Part shown: piece after piece, positions 1-7,680 of the stretch
Position numbering within the stretch: position 1 is the stretch's first letter
How the letters are laid out: each line of letters begins with the position of its first letter
Origin: Flavobacteriia bacterium
Lineage (GTDB): Bacteria > Bacteroidota > Bacteroidia > Flavobacteriales_D > Crocinitomicaceae
DNA: 39,942 nt
Assembly (NCBI GenBank): GCA_947463445.1
Contig: CANHRS010000017.1
Coordinates: 1 to 39,942 of the forward strand
Direction: 5' to 3'
Position numbers and translations under genes: made by a program
Notes under the pieces: model-generated
What the model was told of the DNA's origin: nothing
Seen by the model: the letters and a program-made list of their open reading frames with translations, nothing else
Databases searched by the model: none

Positions 1-395
1 AAACGGTAGGTTATATTGGTAACTTTTGGGCTACTATAGCATTGGTAGAGTTAATGGACATGGCTTTTTCGATTGATAATGTTTTTGCTGCTGTTGCATA
101 TACTCCTAATACGATTTTGATTTGTATCGGTGTATTTATTGGAATTCTTGCAATGCGTTTTGTAGCGCAATGGTTTGTCAAACTAATGGAGAAATTTCCT
201 TTCTTGGAAACATCTGCATTCATTGTGATAGCAATTTTAGGTCTTAAGTTATCATTTTCAGTGTACGAACATTTTTTTCCGAAACAAGCACTTTCTGTAT
301 TTATGAAAAGTGAAACGGCAGATATGTTTGTATCCTTATTAACGATTGGTATTTTTCTTGGACCAATTCTTTTTGCGTTTCGTAAGAAAAAATAA
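1..395 (+). CDS. TerC-family integral membrane protein (5' end missing)
   Basis: The reading frame is open from base 3 at the window edge, so only the last ~131 residues are present and the true start lies outside. The visible part carries the TerC-type motif VELMDMAFSIDNV, with the acidic residue and the SxDN signature in a membrane helix, followed by two or three further hydrophobic helices and a short basic tail (FRKKK). This resembles the C-terminal half of YkoY/YceF-like TerC proteins, which are linked in the literature to metal ion (manganese) export and metal resistance. The family assignment is fairly safe. The substrate is inference. The next gene on the same strand follows after 109 bases. 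Confidence 0.8.
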   Translation, partial: TVGYIGNFWATIALVELMDMAFSIDNVFAAVAYTPNTILICIGVFIGILAMRFVAQWFVKLMEKFPFLETSAFIVIAILGLKLSFSVYEHFFPKQALSVFMKSETADMFVSLLTIGIFLGPILFAFRKKK

Positions 396-480
396 GGTGC
401 TACAATAAATTTCTACCTACCGATTTTTGTTATATTTTTTTTCAATGTATAGAAGTAGGCAGTCGTCAATACTAAATGTT

Positions 481-503
481 TAAATTTGTACAAAATATAT
501 TTG
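481..503 (+). promoter_or_regulatory. Two overlapping-range -7-like elements before the HEAT gene
   Basis: TAAATTTG at 481-488 and TATATTTG at 496-503 both match the Bacteroidota -7 consensus TAnnTTTG. The first would place transcription start near 495, just before the ATG at 505. The second ends one base before that ATG and would give a transcript lacking the start codon, so the first is the better candidate. No convincing -33 TTTG was seen at the usual spacing. Confidence 0.3.
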
Positions 504-504
504 G

Positions 505-1083
505 ATGGAAGATAACGCAAAAAAATCTATAGGAACTAAAAAAGCGAAAATTGAAGCTTTACTTTTAGATGTAAAATCTAGTAATACAACTGCTGTAAAA
601 ACCGCTCTAGAAGGACTTAAAATAGTAGGTGAGCCAAGTATATTATACCCAATTATTCTTGAGTTAAACACAAAAAGTCACTCAGAAAAAAATGCTTTAA
701 TCCTCGAGTTTTTAGCTTGTTTAAAAGATAGTAAGGCACGATCTGTGATGATTAATTTAATTCAACAAAGTGATTTAAAGGAATACCAACAACTTTTATT
801 ATCAACAATTTGGAATTCTCCTTTAGATTATACGGAGTATTTAGAAGTTTTTGTTGACTTAGCTGTGAAAGAGGATTTCATGACTACTTTAGAATGTTTA
901 ACAATCATTGAAAATTTAGAAGGTCCTTTTGCTGAAAAATCTGTGATGGAAGCGCAAGTACTATTAGGTGCCTATGCAGAATCTAATCCAGATAAAAATA
1001 GTCAAAAAGGGATGCTTATAAGTGAAATAGCTTTGTTAATTAAAGATTTTCAACGTATTGTGGATGCCGATGACGAATACTAG
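505..1083 (+). CDS. HEAT-repeat-like cytoplasmic protein, function unknown
   Basis: A 192-residue soluble protein without signal peptide or membrane segment. It is built of paired amphipathic helices, for example around residues 25-60, 60-95 and 125-155, with pieces such as AVKTALEGLKIVGEPSI that look like HEAT repeats (an alternating helical scaffold for protein contacts). The C-terminus is acidic (ADDEY). Similar small proteins are common as hypothetical genes in Flavobacteriales, but I know no assigned function. The stop codon overlaps the stop of the convergent hydrolase gene by 4 bases. The ATG at 505 is the only sensible start, as the next methionine is far inside. Confidence 0.75.
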   Translation: MEDNAKKSIGTKKAKIEALLLDVKSSNTTAVKTALEGLKIVGEPSILYPIILELNTKSHSEKNALILEFLACLKDSKARSVMINLIQQSDLKEYQQLLLSTIWNSPLDYTEYLEVFVDLAVKEDFMTTLECLTIIENLEGPFAEKSVMEAQVLLGAYAESNPDKNSQKGMLISEIALLIKDFQRIVDADDEY

Positions 1084-1835
1084 AGTTTGTCTAGTAACAA
1101 ATCTGTAATCGTTTTTTCTACAACTCTACTAGCTTCAATGTGAGACATATGTCCTGCATTTGGAATCGTGATGAAGGGAATTTGATTTGCTGTTTTGTTT
1201 TGCATTTCTTGCTCACTAACAATACCATCTTTTTCACCCTGGATACATACTAGATTTTCTGCTATAGATTTTGCAAAATGAGTTAAATCAGGTCTGTTAC
1301 GCATAGCCAAACTTGCATAGGTTATTCCTGCTTCGGACAAGTTTTTTGCTTCGGATATCAACGATTCAATTTCAGGTTTGTGCTTGTTTGGTCGAACAAA
1401 TAGTCCTGGTATAGCTTCTTGGATAAATAAATTTTTATTCTTTTGAATAATTGTAATTACCCTATCTCGATTCTGTTTTTTTTCATTAGAATCTTCCCAA
1501 AAATTAGAATTTAATAAAAGTACTTTAGGACTAAAATGTACAATTCTAGCTATTTCTAACGCTACATATCCACCCATGGAATGACCGACTAAATCAAATC
1601 TATCAATACCTCTAGAAAGTAAATTGTCATGTATAGTTCTAGCTAAGGATATAATGCTTGGTGTGTCATCTATCAACGTAGAAGAAGTCCCATGTCCCGG
1701 TATATCTATGTAAATACATTGAATCATATCCTCAGGAAATTCCAAGTATTTCCACATTGTGGAAGATTCTAAAAAACCATGGAGAAATACTACAGGTTTT
1801 CCTGTTCCCTGAATACGAATGTTTAATGCAGACAT
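1080..1835 (-). CDS. Alpha/beta-fold hydrolase
   Basis: A 251-residue serine hydrolase of the alpha/beta fold. Seen in the sequence: the HG oxyanion motif (FLHGF, residues 17-21), the nucleophile elbow GHSMGG with Ser86, the acid Asp203 in GEKDG and the base His229 in NAGH. The length and the simple cap resemble MenH/BioH-like esterases, but the substrate cannot be told. There is no signal peptide, so it should be cytoplasmic. Its start codon directly abuts the stop of the upstream aminopeptidase gene, so the two are very probably one operon. Its 3' end overlaps the convergent HEAT gene by 4 bases. Confidence 0.9.
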   Translation of the reverse strand: MSALNIRIQGTGKPVVFLHGFLESSTMWKYLEFPEDMIQCIYIDIPGHGTSSTLIDDTPSIISLARTIHDNLLSRGIDRFDLVGHSMGGYVALEIARIVHFSPKVLLLNSNFWEDSNEKKQNRDRVITIIQKNKNLFIQEAIPGLFVRPNKHKPEIESLISEAKNLSEAGITYASLAMRNRPDLTHFAKSIAENLVCIQGEKDGIVSEQEMQNKTANQIPFITIPNAGHMSHIEASRVVEKTITDLLLDKL

Positions 1836-3128
1836 TTATGCGTTCATTATGTATTCAATTTCTTCCACTTCAATTGGAATATTGGCCATTAGGTTAAATG
1901 GACCTCCATTTTCTTGTACAACTAAATCATCTTCAATACGTATACCTATACCTTCTTCAGGTATATAGATACCCGGCTCACACGTAAACACCATTCCTGC
2001 TTTGATTGGTTCATGAAATAGTCCAACATCATGCGTATCTAAACCAAGAAAGTGTGAAGTACCATGCATGAAATATTTTTTATAAGCTGGCCACGCTGGA
2101 TCTTGATTTTTGATGTCAGTTGCATCGATTAATTTTAATTTAATCAATTCACTTTCCATTAATCTTCCAACTTCTTGGTGATAATCAGGGATAATTGTAC
2201 CAGGTACTAACATTTTTTGCGCTTCTGTTTTTACATGCAATACGGAATTATATATTGCTTTTTGTCGTTCTGTAAATTTTCCATTTACCGGAATACAACG
2301 AGTTAAATCGGATGCATAATTAGCATATTCGGCACCTACATCTAATAATAGTAAATCACCAGATTGACATTTTTGATTATTATCAATATAATGAAGAACA
2401 CACGCATTCTTTCCTGATGCAATTATAGGTGTATAGGCAAAACCTTTTGAACGATTCATTAAAAACTCATGGGCTAACTCAGCCTCAATTTCATACTCCC
2501 AAACTCCTGGTTTAATAAACTTTAACAAACGATTGATTCCTTTGTGTGTGATGTCACAAGCTTGTTGCATCAAAACCAATTCTTCTTGCTCTTTGACAGA
2601 ACGAATTGCGTGTAAAATTGGTGCGCTTTTGTACACAGCATGCGCTGGATAATCATTTTTACATTTTTTTACAAAACGTTCTTCACGTGTTTCAGTATCT
2701 TTTCCTGCACGTAAATGTTCATTGGTATTAAAGTATATTCCCTCAGCTTCTGCCATCAATTGATTGAATATTGTATCAAATTGCTGTAGCCAGTATACTG
2801 TTTTTACACCGGAAACTGCAAATGCTTGTTCTTTAGATAATTTTGCACCTTCCCAAATGGCTATAGTTTCATTAGTTTCTTTTAAGAATAAAATTTCACG
2901 ATGATTTTCATTGTTTGCACTAGGAAAAATTACCAAGATAGATTCCTCTTGGTCTACTCCTGATAAGTAGAAGATATCTCGGTGTTGTTGAAAAGGTATT
3001 GTACTGTCTGCACTTACTGGGTATATATCGTTTGAATTGAAGATTGCTAAAGATTTCCCCTTGATTTTGGAGCTAAATTTCGCGCGATTCTTAATGAAAA
3101 GTTGAGAAGATATTTGATTGTATTTCAT
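1836..3128 (-). CDS. pepP: Aminopeptidase P family protein (Xaa-Pro aminopeptidase)
   Basis: A 430-residue M24 metallopeptidase that removes an N-terminal residue preceding proline. The N-terminal ~135 residues form the creatinase-like (AMP_N) domain, with the motif FQQHRDIFYLSG. The pita-bread catalytic domain shows the two-metal ligands Asp263 (LLLDVG), Asp274 (YASDLTR), His359 (HGTSHFLGLDTHDVG), Glu384 (CEPGIYI) and Glu399 (IRIEDD). The length matches E. coli PepP (441). There is no signal peptide, so it is cytoplasmic. A good promoter lies immediately upstream. It leads a two-gene operon with the alpha/beta hydrolase. The symbol follows the family and is not a proven orthologue. Confidence 0.93.
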   Translation of the reverse strand: MKYNQISSQLFIKNRAKFSSKIKGKSLAIFNSNDIYPVSADSTIPFQQHRDIFYLSGVDQEESILVIFPSANNENHREILFLKETNETIAIWEGAKLSKEQAFAVSGVKTVYWLQQFDTIFNQLMAEAEGIYFNTNEHLRAGKDTETREERFVKKCKNDYPAHAVYKSAPILHAIRSVKEQEELVLMQQACDITHKGINRLLKFIKPGVWEYEIEAELAHEFLMNRSKGFAYTPIIASGKNACVLHYIDNNQKCQSGDLLLLDVGAEYANYASDLTRCIPVNGKFTERQKAIYNSVLHVKTEAQKMLVPGTIIPDYHQEVGRLMESELIKLKLIDATDIKNQDPAWPAYKKYFMHGTSHFLGLDTHDVGLFHEPIKAGMVFTCEPGIYIPEEGIGIRIEDDLVVQENGGPFNLMANIPIEVEEIEYIMNA

Positions 3129-3155
3129 AATGTTTTTTTAATTATTACCCAATAA

Positions 3156-3185
3156 CAAAGATACTTTTCTATTCTCTTTTTACAA
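3156..3185 (-). promoter_or_regulatory. Bacteroidota-type promoter of the pepP operon
   Basis: On the minus strand a -33 TTG (3183-3185) and a -7 TATCTTTG (3156-3163) are separated by 19 bases. This matches the consensus for the Bacteroidota primary sigma factor (TTTG, ~19-21 bases, TAnnTTTG). The start would fall near 3149, about 20 bases before the pepP ATG. Confidence 0.5.
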
Positions 3186-3218
3186 TTCTTTTTGTGCTTT
3201 TTTGAATCCTTAAGTAAA

Positions 3219-3235
3219 ACGTAATATATTTACGT
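3219..3235. promoter_or_regulatory. Perfect inverted repeat, possible operator
   Basis: ACGTAA-n5-TTACGT is a perfect 17-base inverted repeat with an AT centre. It lies in the divergent region between pepP and the gene at 3276, ending 11 bases before a -7 element on the plus strand. It thus occupies the position where the -33 element would be. A dimeric regulator site is an inference. Confidence 0.35.
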
Positions 3236-3246
3236 AGTACCATAGC

Positions 3247-3254
3247 TAGCTTTG
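3247..3254 (+). promoter_or_regulatory. -7 promoter element of the gene at 3276
   Basis: TAGCTTTG matches TAnnTTTG and would start transcription near 3261, about 15 bases before the ATG. No -33 TTTG is seen at the normal distance. The palindrome at 3219-3235 sits there instead, which would fit an activator-dependent or repressible promoter. Confidence 0.4.
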
Positions 3255-3275
3255 TTAAAATAAAAATTTATAACC

Positions 3276-3596
3276 ATGATAGCACTATTTGACAAAGTTG
3301 AAATACAAAAGATTGAATTTCAAACTAGCTGTAATGAAGTTTCGGTATTGTGTGTTGTTACCAAAGGAAATCTATCTTACACAAACGAAATTATACTAAA
3401 TTTTTCGGATTTAAATAGATTGATCAATAAAATTCAAAAGATCACTAAAATAGGCGATTTATTTAGCTACTTTAAATCTACAAAACTTGCGGACGGGGAT
3501 GATTTATATTACCTTGCAAATCAACAAAATGCGGAAATAGAAATTCCACTAGTTGAAATGGAAGATTTTAAACCATTGAGACAAATCAGAGCATAA
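3276..3596 (+). CDS. Hypothetical protein, 106 residues
   Basis: I do not recognise this family. The product is a small, soluble, mildly acidic protein with no signal peptide or membrane helix. It has alternating beta-type stretches in residues 1-45 (for example EVSVLCVVTKGNLSYTNEIIL), then a helical part (DLNRLINKIQKI) and an acidic C-terminal half. It stands alone between pepP (divergent) and the lipoprotein gene, with 174 bases after it. The supporting evidence for a real gene is its own -7 element with an adjacent palindrome, and Bacteroidota-like codon use. Confidence 0.6.
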   Translation: MIALFDKVEIQKIEFQTSCNEVSVLCVVTKGNLSYTNEIILNFSDLNRLINKIQKITKIGDLFSYFKSTKLADGDDLYYLANQQNAEIEIPLVEMEDFKPLRQIRA

Positions 3597-3722
3597 ATAA
3601 TTCTATTAGTAATATGATTAAAATAACTACGAAATTATGTGTTCTAATTTTGATAGGGTAATTCGTGTGAATTTTGCCTGTAAATAAAACAACTAACCTA
3701 TTTTTCTTACGTCTTATTTTTA

Positions 3723-3730
3723 TATATTTG
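3723..3730 (+). promoter_or_regulatory. -7 promoter element of the lipoprotein gene
   Basis: TATATTTG matches TAnnTTTG and lies 40 bases before the ATG at 3771, with transcription start expected near 3737. The 5' leader contains a short inverted repeat (TCTCA-n3-TGAGA, 3750-3762 region). No clear -33 element was found. Confidence 0.35.
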
Positions 3731-3770
3731 AATAATTATATCTCATTTTGAGACCTATATCTAATTTACT

Positions 3771-4400
3771 ATGAAGAAAAACATTTTTTTTTATCTTTTA
3801 TCTATCTTATTTTTAATTAGTTGTGTTAAGCACGAGATTATACCAGCACCTAAACAAACAGTTGTATTAACTAGTTCTTTTCGAGGTGTAATAGGTGGTA
3901 CAGATATAAAATGGTTACAAAATGTAGAAGAATATACATGTACACCTTCACAAGATAAATTAATTACCTCTTCTAGTGACAAACAAAACTCTGCGATTTA
4001 TAAATCTAAAATTGCTTCACCTTCTGCTAAAGGTCAAATTTCAGTAGCTTTAGGAAGTATCTACTGGATAAATAATGCGACCGCAACAAAATTGATGTTC
4101 TCTAATTTTTTTGATGCTTTTAAAATAACTCCTCCAAATTACTCAAGTGGCGGTAAAAAAGGTTTTGAAGTTCGTTATATTGATAATCTAGGAACTGAAT
4201 GGGTTTCTGATTCTGCATCCGTATTTCCACAAAATGTAACTATTACCAATTTGGTGTATGAATCTGATTTAAATACGGATTATTGTAAGTTTTCAGCGAC
4301 TTTCAATTGCCATCTTTTTCATTTTAATAAGGAAAAAAATAAAAATGACTCATTAGAAGTACAAAATGCAGTATTCAAAGGTTGGTTTACAAGACAGTAA
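3771..4400 (+). CDS. Predicted lipoprotein, function unknown
   Basis: A 209-residue exported protein. The N-terminus MKKNIFFYLLSILFLISC is a lipoprotein signal with the lipobox LISC and the lipidated Cys at residue 18. The mature part looks beta-rich with many Ser/Thr/Asn, as is common for periplasmic or surface lipoproteins of Bacteroidota. No enzymatic motif is seen and I cannot place it in a named family. The following gene begins only 18 bases after the stop, so the two may be co-transcribed. Confidence 0.7.
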   Translation: MKKNIFFYLLSILFLISCVKHEIIPAPKQTVVLTSSFRGVIGGTDIKWLQNVEEYTCTPSQDKLITSSSDKQNSAIYKSKIASPSAKGQISVALGSIYWINNATATKLMFSNFFDAFKITPPNYSSGGKKGFEVRYIDNLGTEWVSDSASVFPQNVTITNLVYESDLNTDYCKFSATFNCHLFHFNKEKNKNDSLEVQNAVFKGWFTRQ

Positions 4401-4418
4401 TTGTTCTCAGTTTTAACA

Positions 4419-5099
4419 ATGAGTCACACAATTAAAATAGCAATTATTGGTGATTATAACTTTACGTATAACGCTCATCATGCTACTAATTTGGCTCTAG
4501 ATCATGCATCCTATTTTTTAGAAGTCGAAATCAGTTATTATTGGGTTAAACTAAATGAAGCAAGTCAGCTAACTCCTCATCAATTAAAAGAATATGATGG
4601 AATTTGGATAAGTCCAGGTCCCTATAAAAATGAATTCTTTTTGGGAGGTATTATCGAATTTTTATTGCAACAAAATATACCTGTTTTTATAACAGGTGAA
4701 GGATATAAAGTTTTACTAGAAGTTTTAGTTGCTAGAAATAATCTTAACGCAAAAGGTGAGAAATTAATTTCAGATAATTTAATTGAGGGCAAAATGTTTG
4801 AACAAATTCAAATAATCCCTCATTCTAAAGCCCTTATACACTTATACACTAATCATAATGATGTTGAGTTAACAGCAGCTAGGTATAGTTTATATCCTAA
4901 ATTGTTGAATTATCTTACAGATGAATTTATTACCATTGAAGCATACAATCAAGTGGAAGAAGTAGAAATTTTTAGTTTAACAAATAAAAACTTCTTTTTA
5001 GCTTGTGGGTTTTGTCCACAGATTTCTTCAACAAGAGAAATTCCTCACCCAATTATTTATACATTTATCAAAGCAGCAATAGAAACGCATTCAAAATAA
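4419..5099 (+). CDS. CTP synthase C-terminal-like (class I GATase fold) protein without the catalytic Cys
   Basis: A 226-residue relative of the glutamine amidotransferase domain at the C-terminus of CTP synthase, of the free-standing kind often annotated as CTP synthase C-terminal region-related (seleno)protein. Matching segments: IAIIGDYN with a following HATNLALDHA (residues 7-30), YDGIWISPG (59-67), and a C-terminal FFLACGFCPQ plus HP. The nucleophile loop, TCGGFQ in active relatives, reads T92-G-E-G-Y-K97 here, so Cys/Sec is replaced by Gly93 (codon GGT, not TGA). A glutaminase activity is therefore unlikely; a binding or regulatory role is inference. The ATG at 4419 is preferred to the TTG at 4401, since homology begins right after it. 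The 3' end overlaps convergent rnhA by 9 bases. Confidence 0.75.
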   Translation: MSHTIKIAIIGDYNFTYNAHHATNLALDHASYFLEVEISYYWVKLNEASQLTPHQLKEYDGIWISPGPYKNEFFLGGIIEFLLQQNIPVFITGEGYKVLLEVLVARNNLNAKGEKLISDNLIEGKMFEQIQIIPHSKALIHLYTNHNDVELTAARYSLYPKLLNYLTDEFITIEAYNQVEEVEIFSLTNKNFFLACGFCPQISSTREIPHPIIYTFIKAAIETHSK

Positions 5100-5570
5100 T
5101 TTGTTGCTACTTTCATGTTGTTCATAATATTCGTCTATCAACAGATTTCTAGATTCTGCTGCTTGTACTGCTAGTATATCACATCGTTCATTTTCAAAAT
5201 GTCCGTTATGACCTCTAACCCAAATAAATTCTAGGCTAAAGTTCTTCGCTACATGTAAGTACCTTCTCCAAAGATCTTCATTTTTTTTATCTATAAAACC
5301 CTTTTTAACCCAGTTTAACACCCATCCCTTTGTAATTGAATCAATAACGTATTTTGAATCAGATGTGACACGAACAGGGTAGGAGGTAGTTTTTAAACTC
5401 TCTAAAGCAACAATAACTGCTAATAATTCCATGCGATTATTTGTAGTTAATCGATAGCCTTGGCTTAATTCCTTTATTTTTGTGCCAAATCGTAAATAAA
5501 CACCATATCCACCATTGCCAGGATTTCCTTTTGCTGCTCCGTCGGTATATATTTCAATAATTTTTTCCAA
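5091..5570 (-). CDS. rnhA: Ribonuclease HI
   Basis: A 159-residue RNase H type 1, which cuts the RNA strand of RNA-DNA hybrids (R-loops, Okazaki primers). The catalytic acidic residues are all present: Asp10 (IYTDGAAKGNPG), Glu48 (NNRMELLA), Asp71 (TSDSKYV) and Asp131 (NERCD), with the conserved His in RGHNGHFENE. The basic handle region KGWVLNWVKKGF also matches the E. coli enzyme (155 residues). It is the last gene of a five-gene minus-strand operon, 7 bases after the small membrane protein gene. Confidence 0.96.
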   Translation of the reverse strand: MEKIIEIYTDGAAKGNPGNGGYGVYLRFGTKIKELSQGYRLTTNNRMELLAVIVALESLKTTSYPVRVTSDSKYVIDSITKGWVLNWVKKGFIDKKNEDLWRRYLHVAKNFSLEFIWVRGHNGHFENERCDILAVQAAESRNLLIDEYYEQHESSNKLF

Positions 5571-5577
5571 GTCTTCG

Positions 5578-5793
5578 TTATTTGGAGTTTTTTTCCAAAT
5601 ATGCTAAATGTTTCTCCATACGCTTCATCATCCATCGTCGAATAATGTACATGAAAAAAGATATGACCGATAATACATAATAAGAATACCACCTATCAAA
5701 TCCTTCACTAATACCTTTAAACGTGATAATGATTGCTGAAACTATAGATACAATCAGCCATAGATATAACATAAATTTGTTGTATTTATTCAT
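5578..5793 (-). CDS. Small membrane protein, 71 residues
   Basis: Two hydrophobic helices are visible (about residues 8-25 and 36-51), followed by a basic amphipathic tail with IRRWMMKRMEKHL. The protein is not recognised. It lies 2 bases after lptC and 7 bases before rnhA on the same strand, which supports translation as part of that operon. A role in envelope biogenesis is only suggested by lptC next door. Confidence 0.6.
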   Translation of the reverse strand: MNKYNKFMLYLWLIVSIVSAIIITFKGISEGFDRWYSYYVLSVISFFMYIIRRWMMKRMEKHLAYLEKNSK

Positions 5794-5795
5794 AG

Positions 5796-6341
5796 TTAAT
5801 TTATTTTAAATTTACCTTTTGGTCTTATAAATTCATATTGTTTGAAATCCAATGATGTTTTGATGCCATCTCCATAAAACAAACTTCCATCTTCAGAACG
5901 AACAATAACATTTTTTGGTGTAAATATAGCTTGCGTATTTTGGTTCCAATGTAACTCTTCTGTTAGCAGTGATTGCTTTTCCTGCATGTTTTTTAAGCAA
6001 ACAGAATCTTTAAAAAGCATCTCGCCTGTTTCTTGAAATATTTCGCCATATAACGCTGTTAATATCGATTGGACCTTACCCGTTTTAGTATATAGTGTTA
6101 TTTCTATCCCTTCTCTAAATTTAATTATTGTGCTAGGTTTATGATATGTTTCAGAAAGTTTGGCCTGTAGTGCAATTTTTGCAAATCCACTATCTGTCTG
6201 TATTAATTTTATATTCCGTGTACGTTCGTCAGGATCTGTAGGTTTATAACTTACTTTTTGTATTGTTTTTATATCATTTTCGCACGAAATAAATAGTAAA
6301 CTAACTAAAGAAAATAGGTAAAATAACAAATGTAATTTCAT
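5796..6341 (-). CDS. lptC: LPS export ABC transporter periplasmic protein LptC
   Basis: A 181-residue LptC-like protein, which passes lipopolysaccharide from the inner-membrane LptBFG complex to the LptA bridge. The N-terminus ends in LLFISC, a lipobox with Cys at about residue 20. In Bacteroidota LptC is often a lipoprotein rather than having a single helix anchor as in E. coli. The body is beta-rich in the OstA/LptC manner (REGIEITLYTKTGKVQSILTA, LYGEIFQETGEMLFKDSV, FYGDGIKTSLDFKQYEFI). It sits 7 bases after the outer-membrane protein gene and 2 bases before the next gene. The operon context with coaX and a barrel protein is common in Flavobacteriales. Confidence 0.85.
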   Translation of the reverse strand: MKLHLLFYLFSLVSLLFISCENDIKTIQKVSYKPTDPDERTRNIKLIQTDSGFAKIALQAKLSETYHKPSTIIKFREGIEITLYTKTGKVQSILTALYGEIFQETGEMLFKDSVCLKNMQEKQSLLTEELHWNQNTQAIFTPKNVIVRSEDGSLFYGDGIKTSLDFKQYEFIRPKGKFKIN

Positions 6342-6348
6342 GTGTGGA

Positions 6349-7680
6349 TTAATCTATTTTATTTTTCTTAAACCATCGTTCATAGCTTGCAGGTGTTATG
6401 TTTACCCCGAAATTAAATGAAAAATAATTTTCTCTTAGAGTTGTTTCCAAACCATTCCAGCGTTGCCCATATAAAAAACTCAAATTTATAGAGGAGGATG
6501 AAAATTGATTAATAATTGGAATTCCTATACCAAAAGTAAGTGCCTTATTGGTTAGCTGAATTTGTTGATCTGACCATGGTAGTGTTTGGTAAACTCCGCC
6601 AATTCGGTATTTCATTCGGTGGATTAAATTAATGTTTTTAGAGCGGTCTAAAAAATCAAAATGTGGCGCGAATTGAAAACCTAACCCATATTGAATTGTA
6701 TTTTTAAATGTTTCATTGGTAAAAGTATTGCTGTAGCTATTCCAATCTGTTAACTTAATGTCTCCAGACAATTGTAATTGAGGTGATTTATTAGAATTAT
6801 TAATTTCTTTATTTTTTTTTGTGAAATCGTATTTGAATCCGAATGATACGCTAGATGCTGTTTGAAGATTTCCCTTTAAATTGTTGTTTTGTAATGTGTC
6901 ATTTCCTAATACATTTTTTGTATTAACAGCATATATGAGTGTGTTATTGTAAGTTGATGAAAATGATTGAGATGGTGAGTAAGTTATACCCAAAACTAAA
7001 TCGTGATCGCTTGCTATTCGGTATAAATAACTCATCCCATAATCTAGATTAAGAGATTTGATTTGAAGTGTCCGATCTCTTATTCCTCCAAATGTAGTAC
7101 TAGATAATGTGGTTGTAATTTGATTACTGTTTGTTCCAAATATATACCCTAAATTACTTCCTAATGAAAGATGATGCTTATGATGTGTTATTAATTTTAT
7201 TGCTAAACCAAAATATGCATTCGAAAATCCACCACTTCCTGTATACAAATAATGTAAGGTATCTTTTCCATTGATTTGATGATTTTTAACTTCGTAACCC
7301 GTACTAGAATAAGGTTTTAAACCGAAACAAATGCCAAATCGATTACTTACCGCCATTCCTAATGTTAAATAATTTATAGACAAGAAGTTAGATGAGCTTG
7401 TTGTTTTACTTTCCTGAAATTTTGAGAAGTTAGAAGCAAGCCCTATAGAAAATATTGGCTGACCTTTTCCTAAAAATGAATAAGAAGAAGGATTTTCAGG
7501 ATTGAGTTGGGCAGAATCGATTAATGCTGTACTTACATTACCTAAAGCGCCAAATATGGAATGAGTCAAAGGATTAATTTCACCTATACCCCTTGATGAA
7601 TATGGACTGTTTGTATTCGTTTGACCATTAAGTAATAACGGGGATAGAGCAAGAAGTATTAGTAGTGTTTTAACTAGCAT
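6349..7680 (-). CDS. Outer-membrane beta-barrel protein, function unknown
   Basis: A 443-residue protein with an N-terminal signal peptide (hydrophobic residues 4-17, cleavage likely after LLLNGQ). The mature N-terminus NSPYSSRGIGE and the following NPENPSSYSFLG are typical of a Bacteroidota outer-membrane family distantly like FadL/OmpP1. The rest is alternating beta strands with aromatic girdles. The start overlaps the coaX stop by 11 bases, showing tight coupling, and lptC follows after 7 bases. A link to LPS transport or lipid handling is suggested by position only. Other possibilities are a porin or an outer-membrane anchor. Confidence 0.75.
   Translation of the reverse strand: MLVKTLLILLALSPLLLNGQTNTNSPYSSRGIGEINPLTHSIFGALGNVSTALIDSAQLNPENPSSYSFLGKGQPIFSIGLASNFSKFQESKTTSSSNFLSINYLTLGMAVSNRFGICFGLKPYSSTGYEVKNHQINGKDTLHYLYTGSGGFSNAYFGLAIKLITHHKHHLSLGSNLGYIFGTNSNQITTTLSSTTFGGIRDRTLQIKSLNLDYGMSYLYRIASDHDLVLGITYSPSQSFSSTYNNTLIYAVNTKNVLGNDTLQNNNLKGNLQTASSVSFGFKYDFTKKNKEINNSNKSPQLQLSGDIKLTDWNSYSNTFTNETFKNTIQYGLGFQFAPHFDFLDRSKNINLIHRMKYRIGGVYQTLPWSDQQIQLTNKALTFGIGIPIINQFSSSSINLSFLYGQRWNGLETTLRENYFSFNFGVNITPASYERWFKKNKID

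Noticed and set aside
396-504. Partial inverted repeat (CTACCTAC and AAGTAGG) after the TerC-family gene
   Set aside because: Arms match over only about five bases with mismatches, so no terminator was called.
4686-4710. Possible selenocysteine at the nucleophile of the GATase-like protein
   Set aside because: The family has Sec members, but the in-frame codon is GGT; the TGA in this stretch is out of frame and no readthrough is needed.
5474-5692. A 72-codon minus-strand frame overlapping rnhA and the small membrane gene
   Set aside because: Both overlapped genes fit the operon better; the frame has no start signal or recognisable content.
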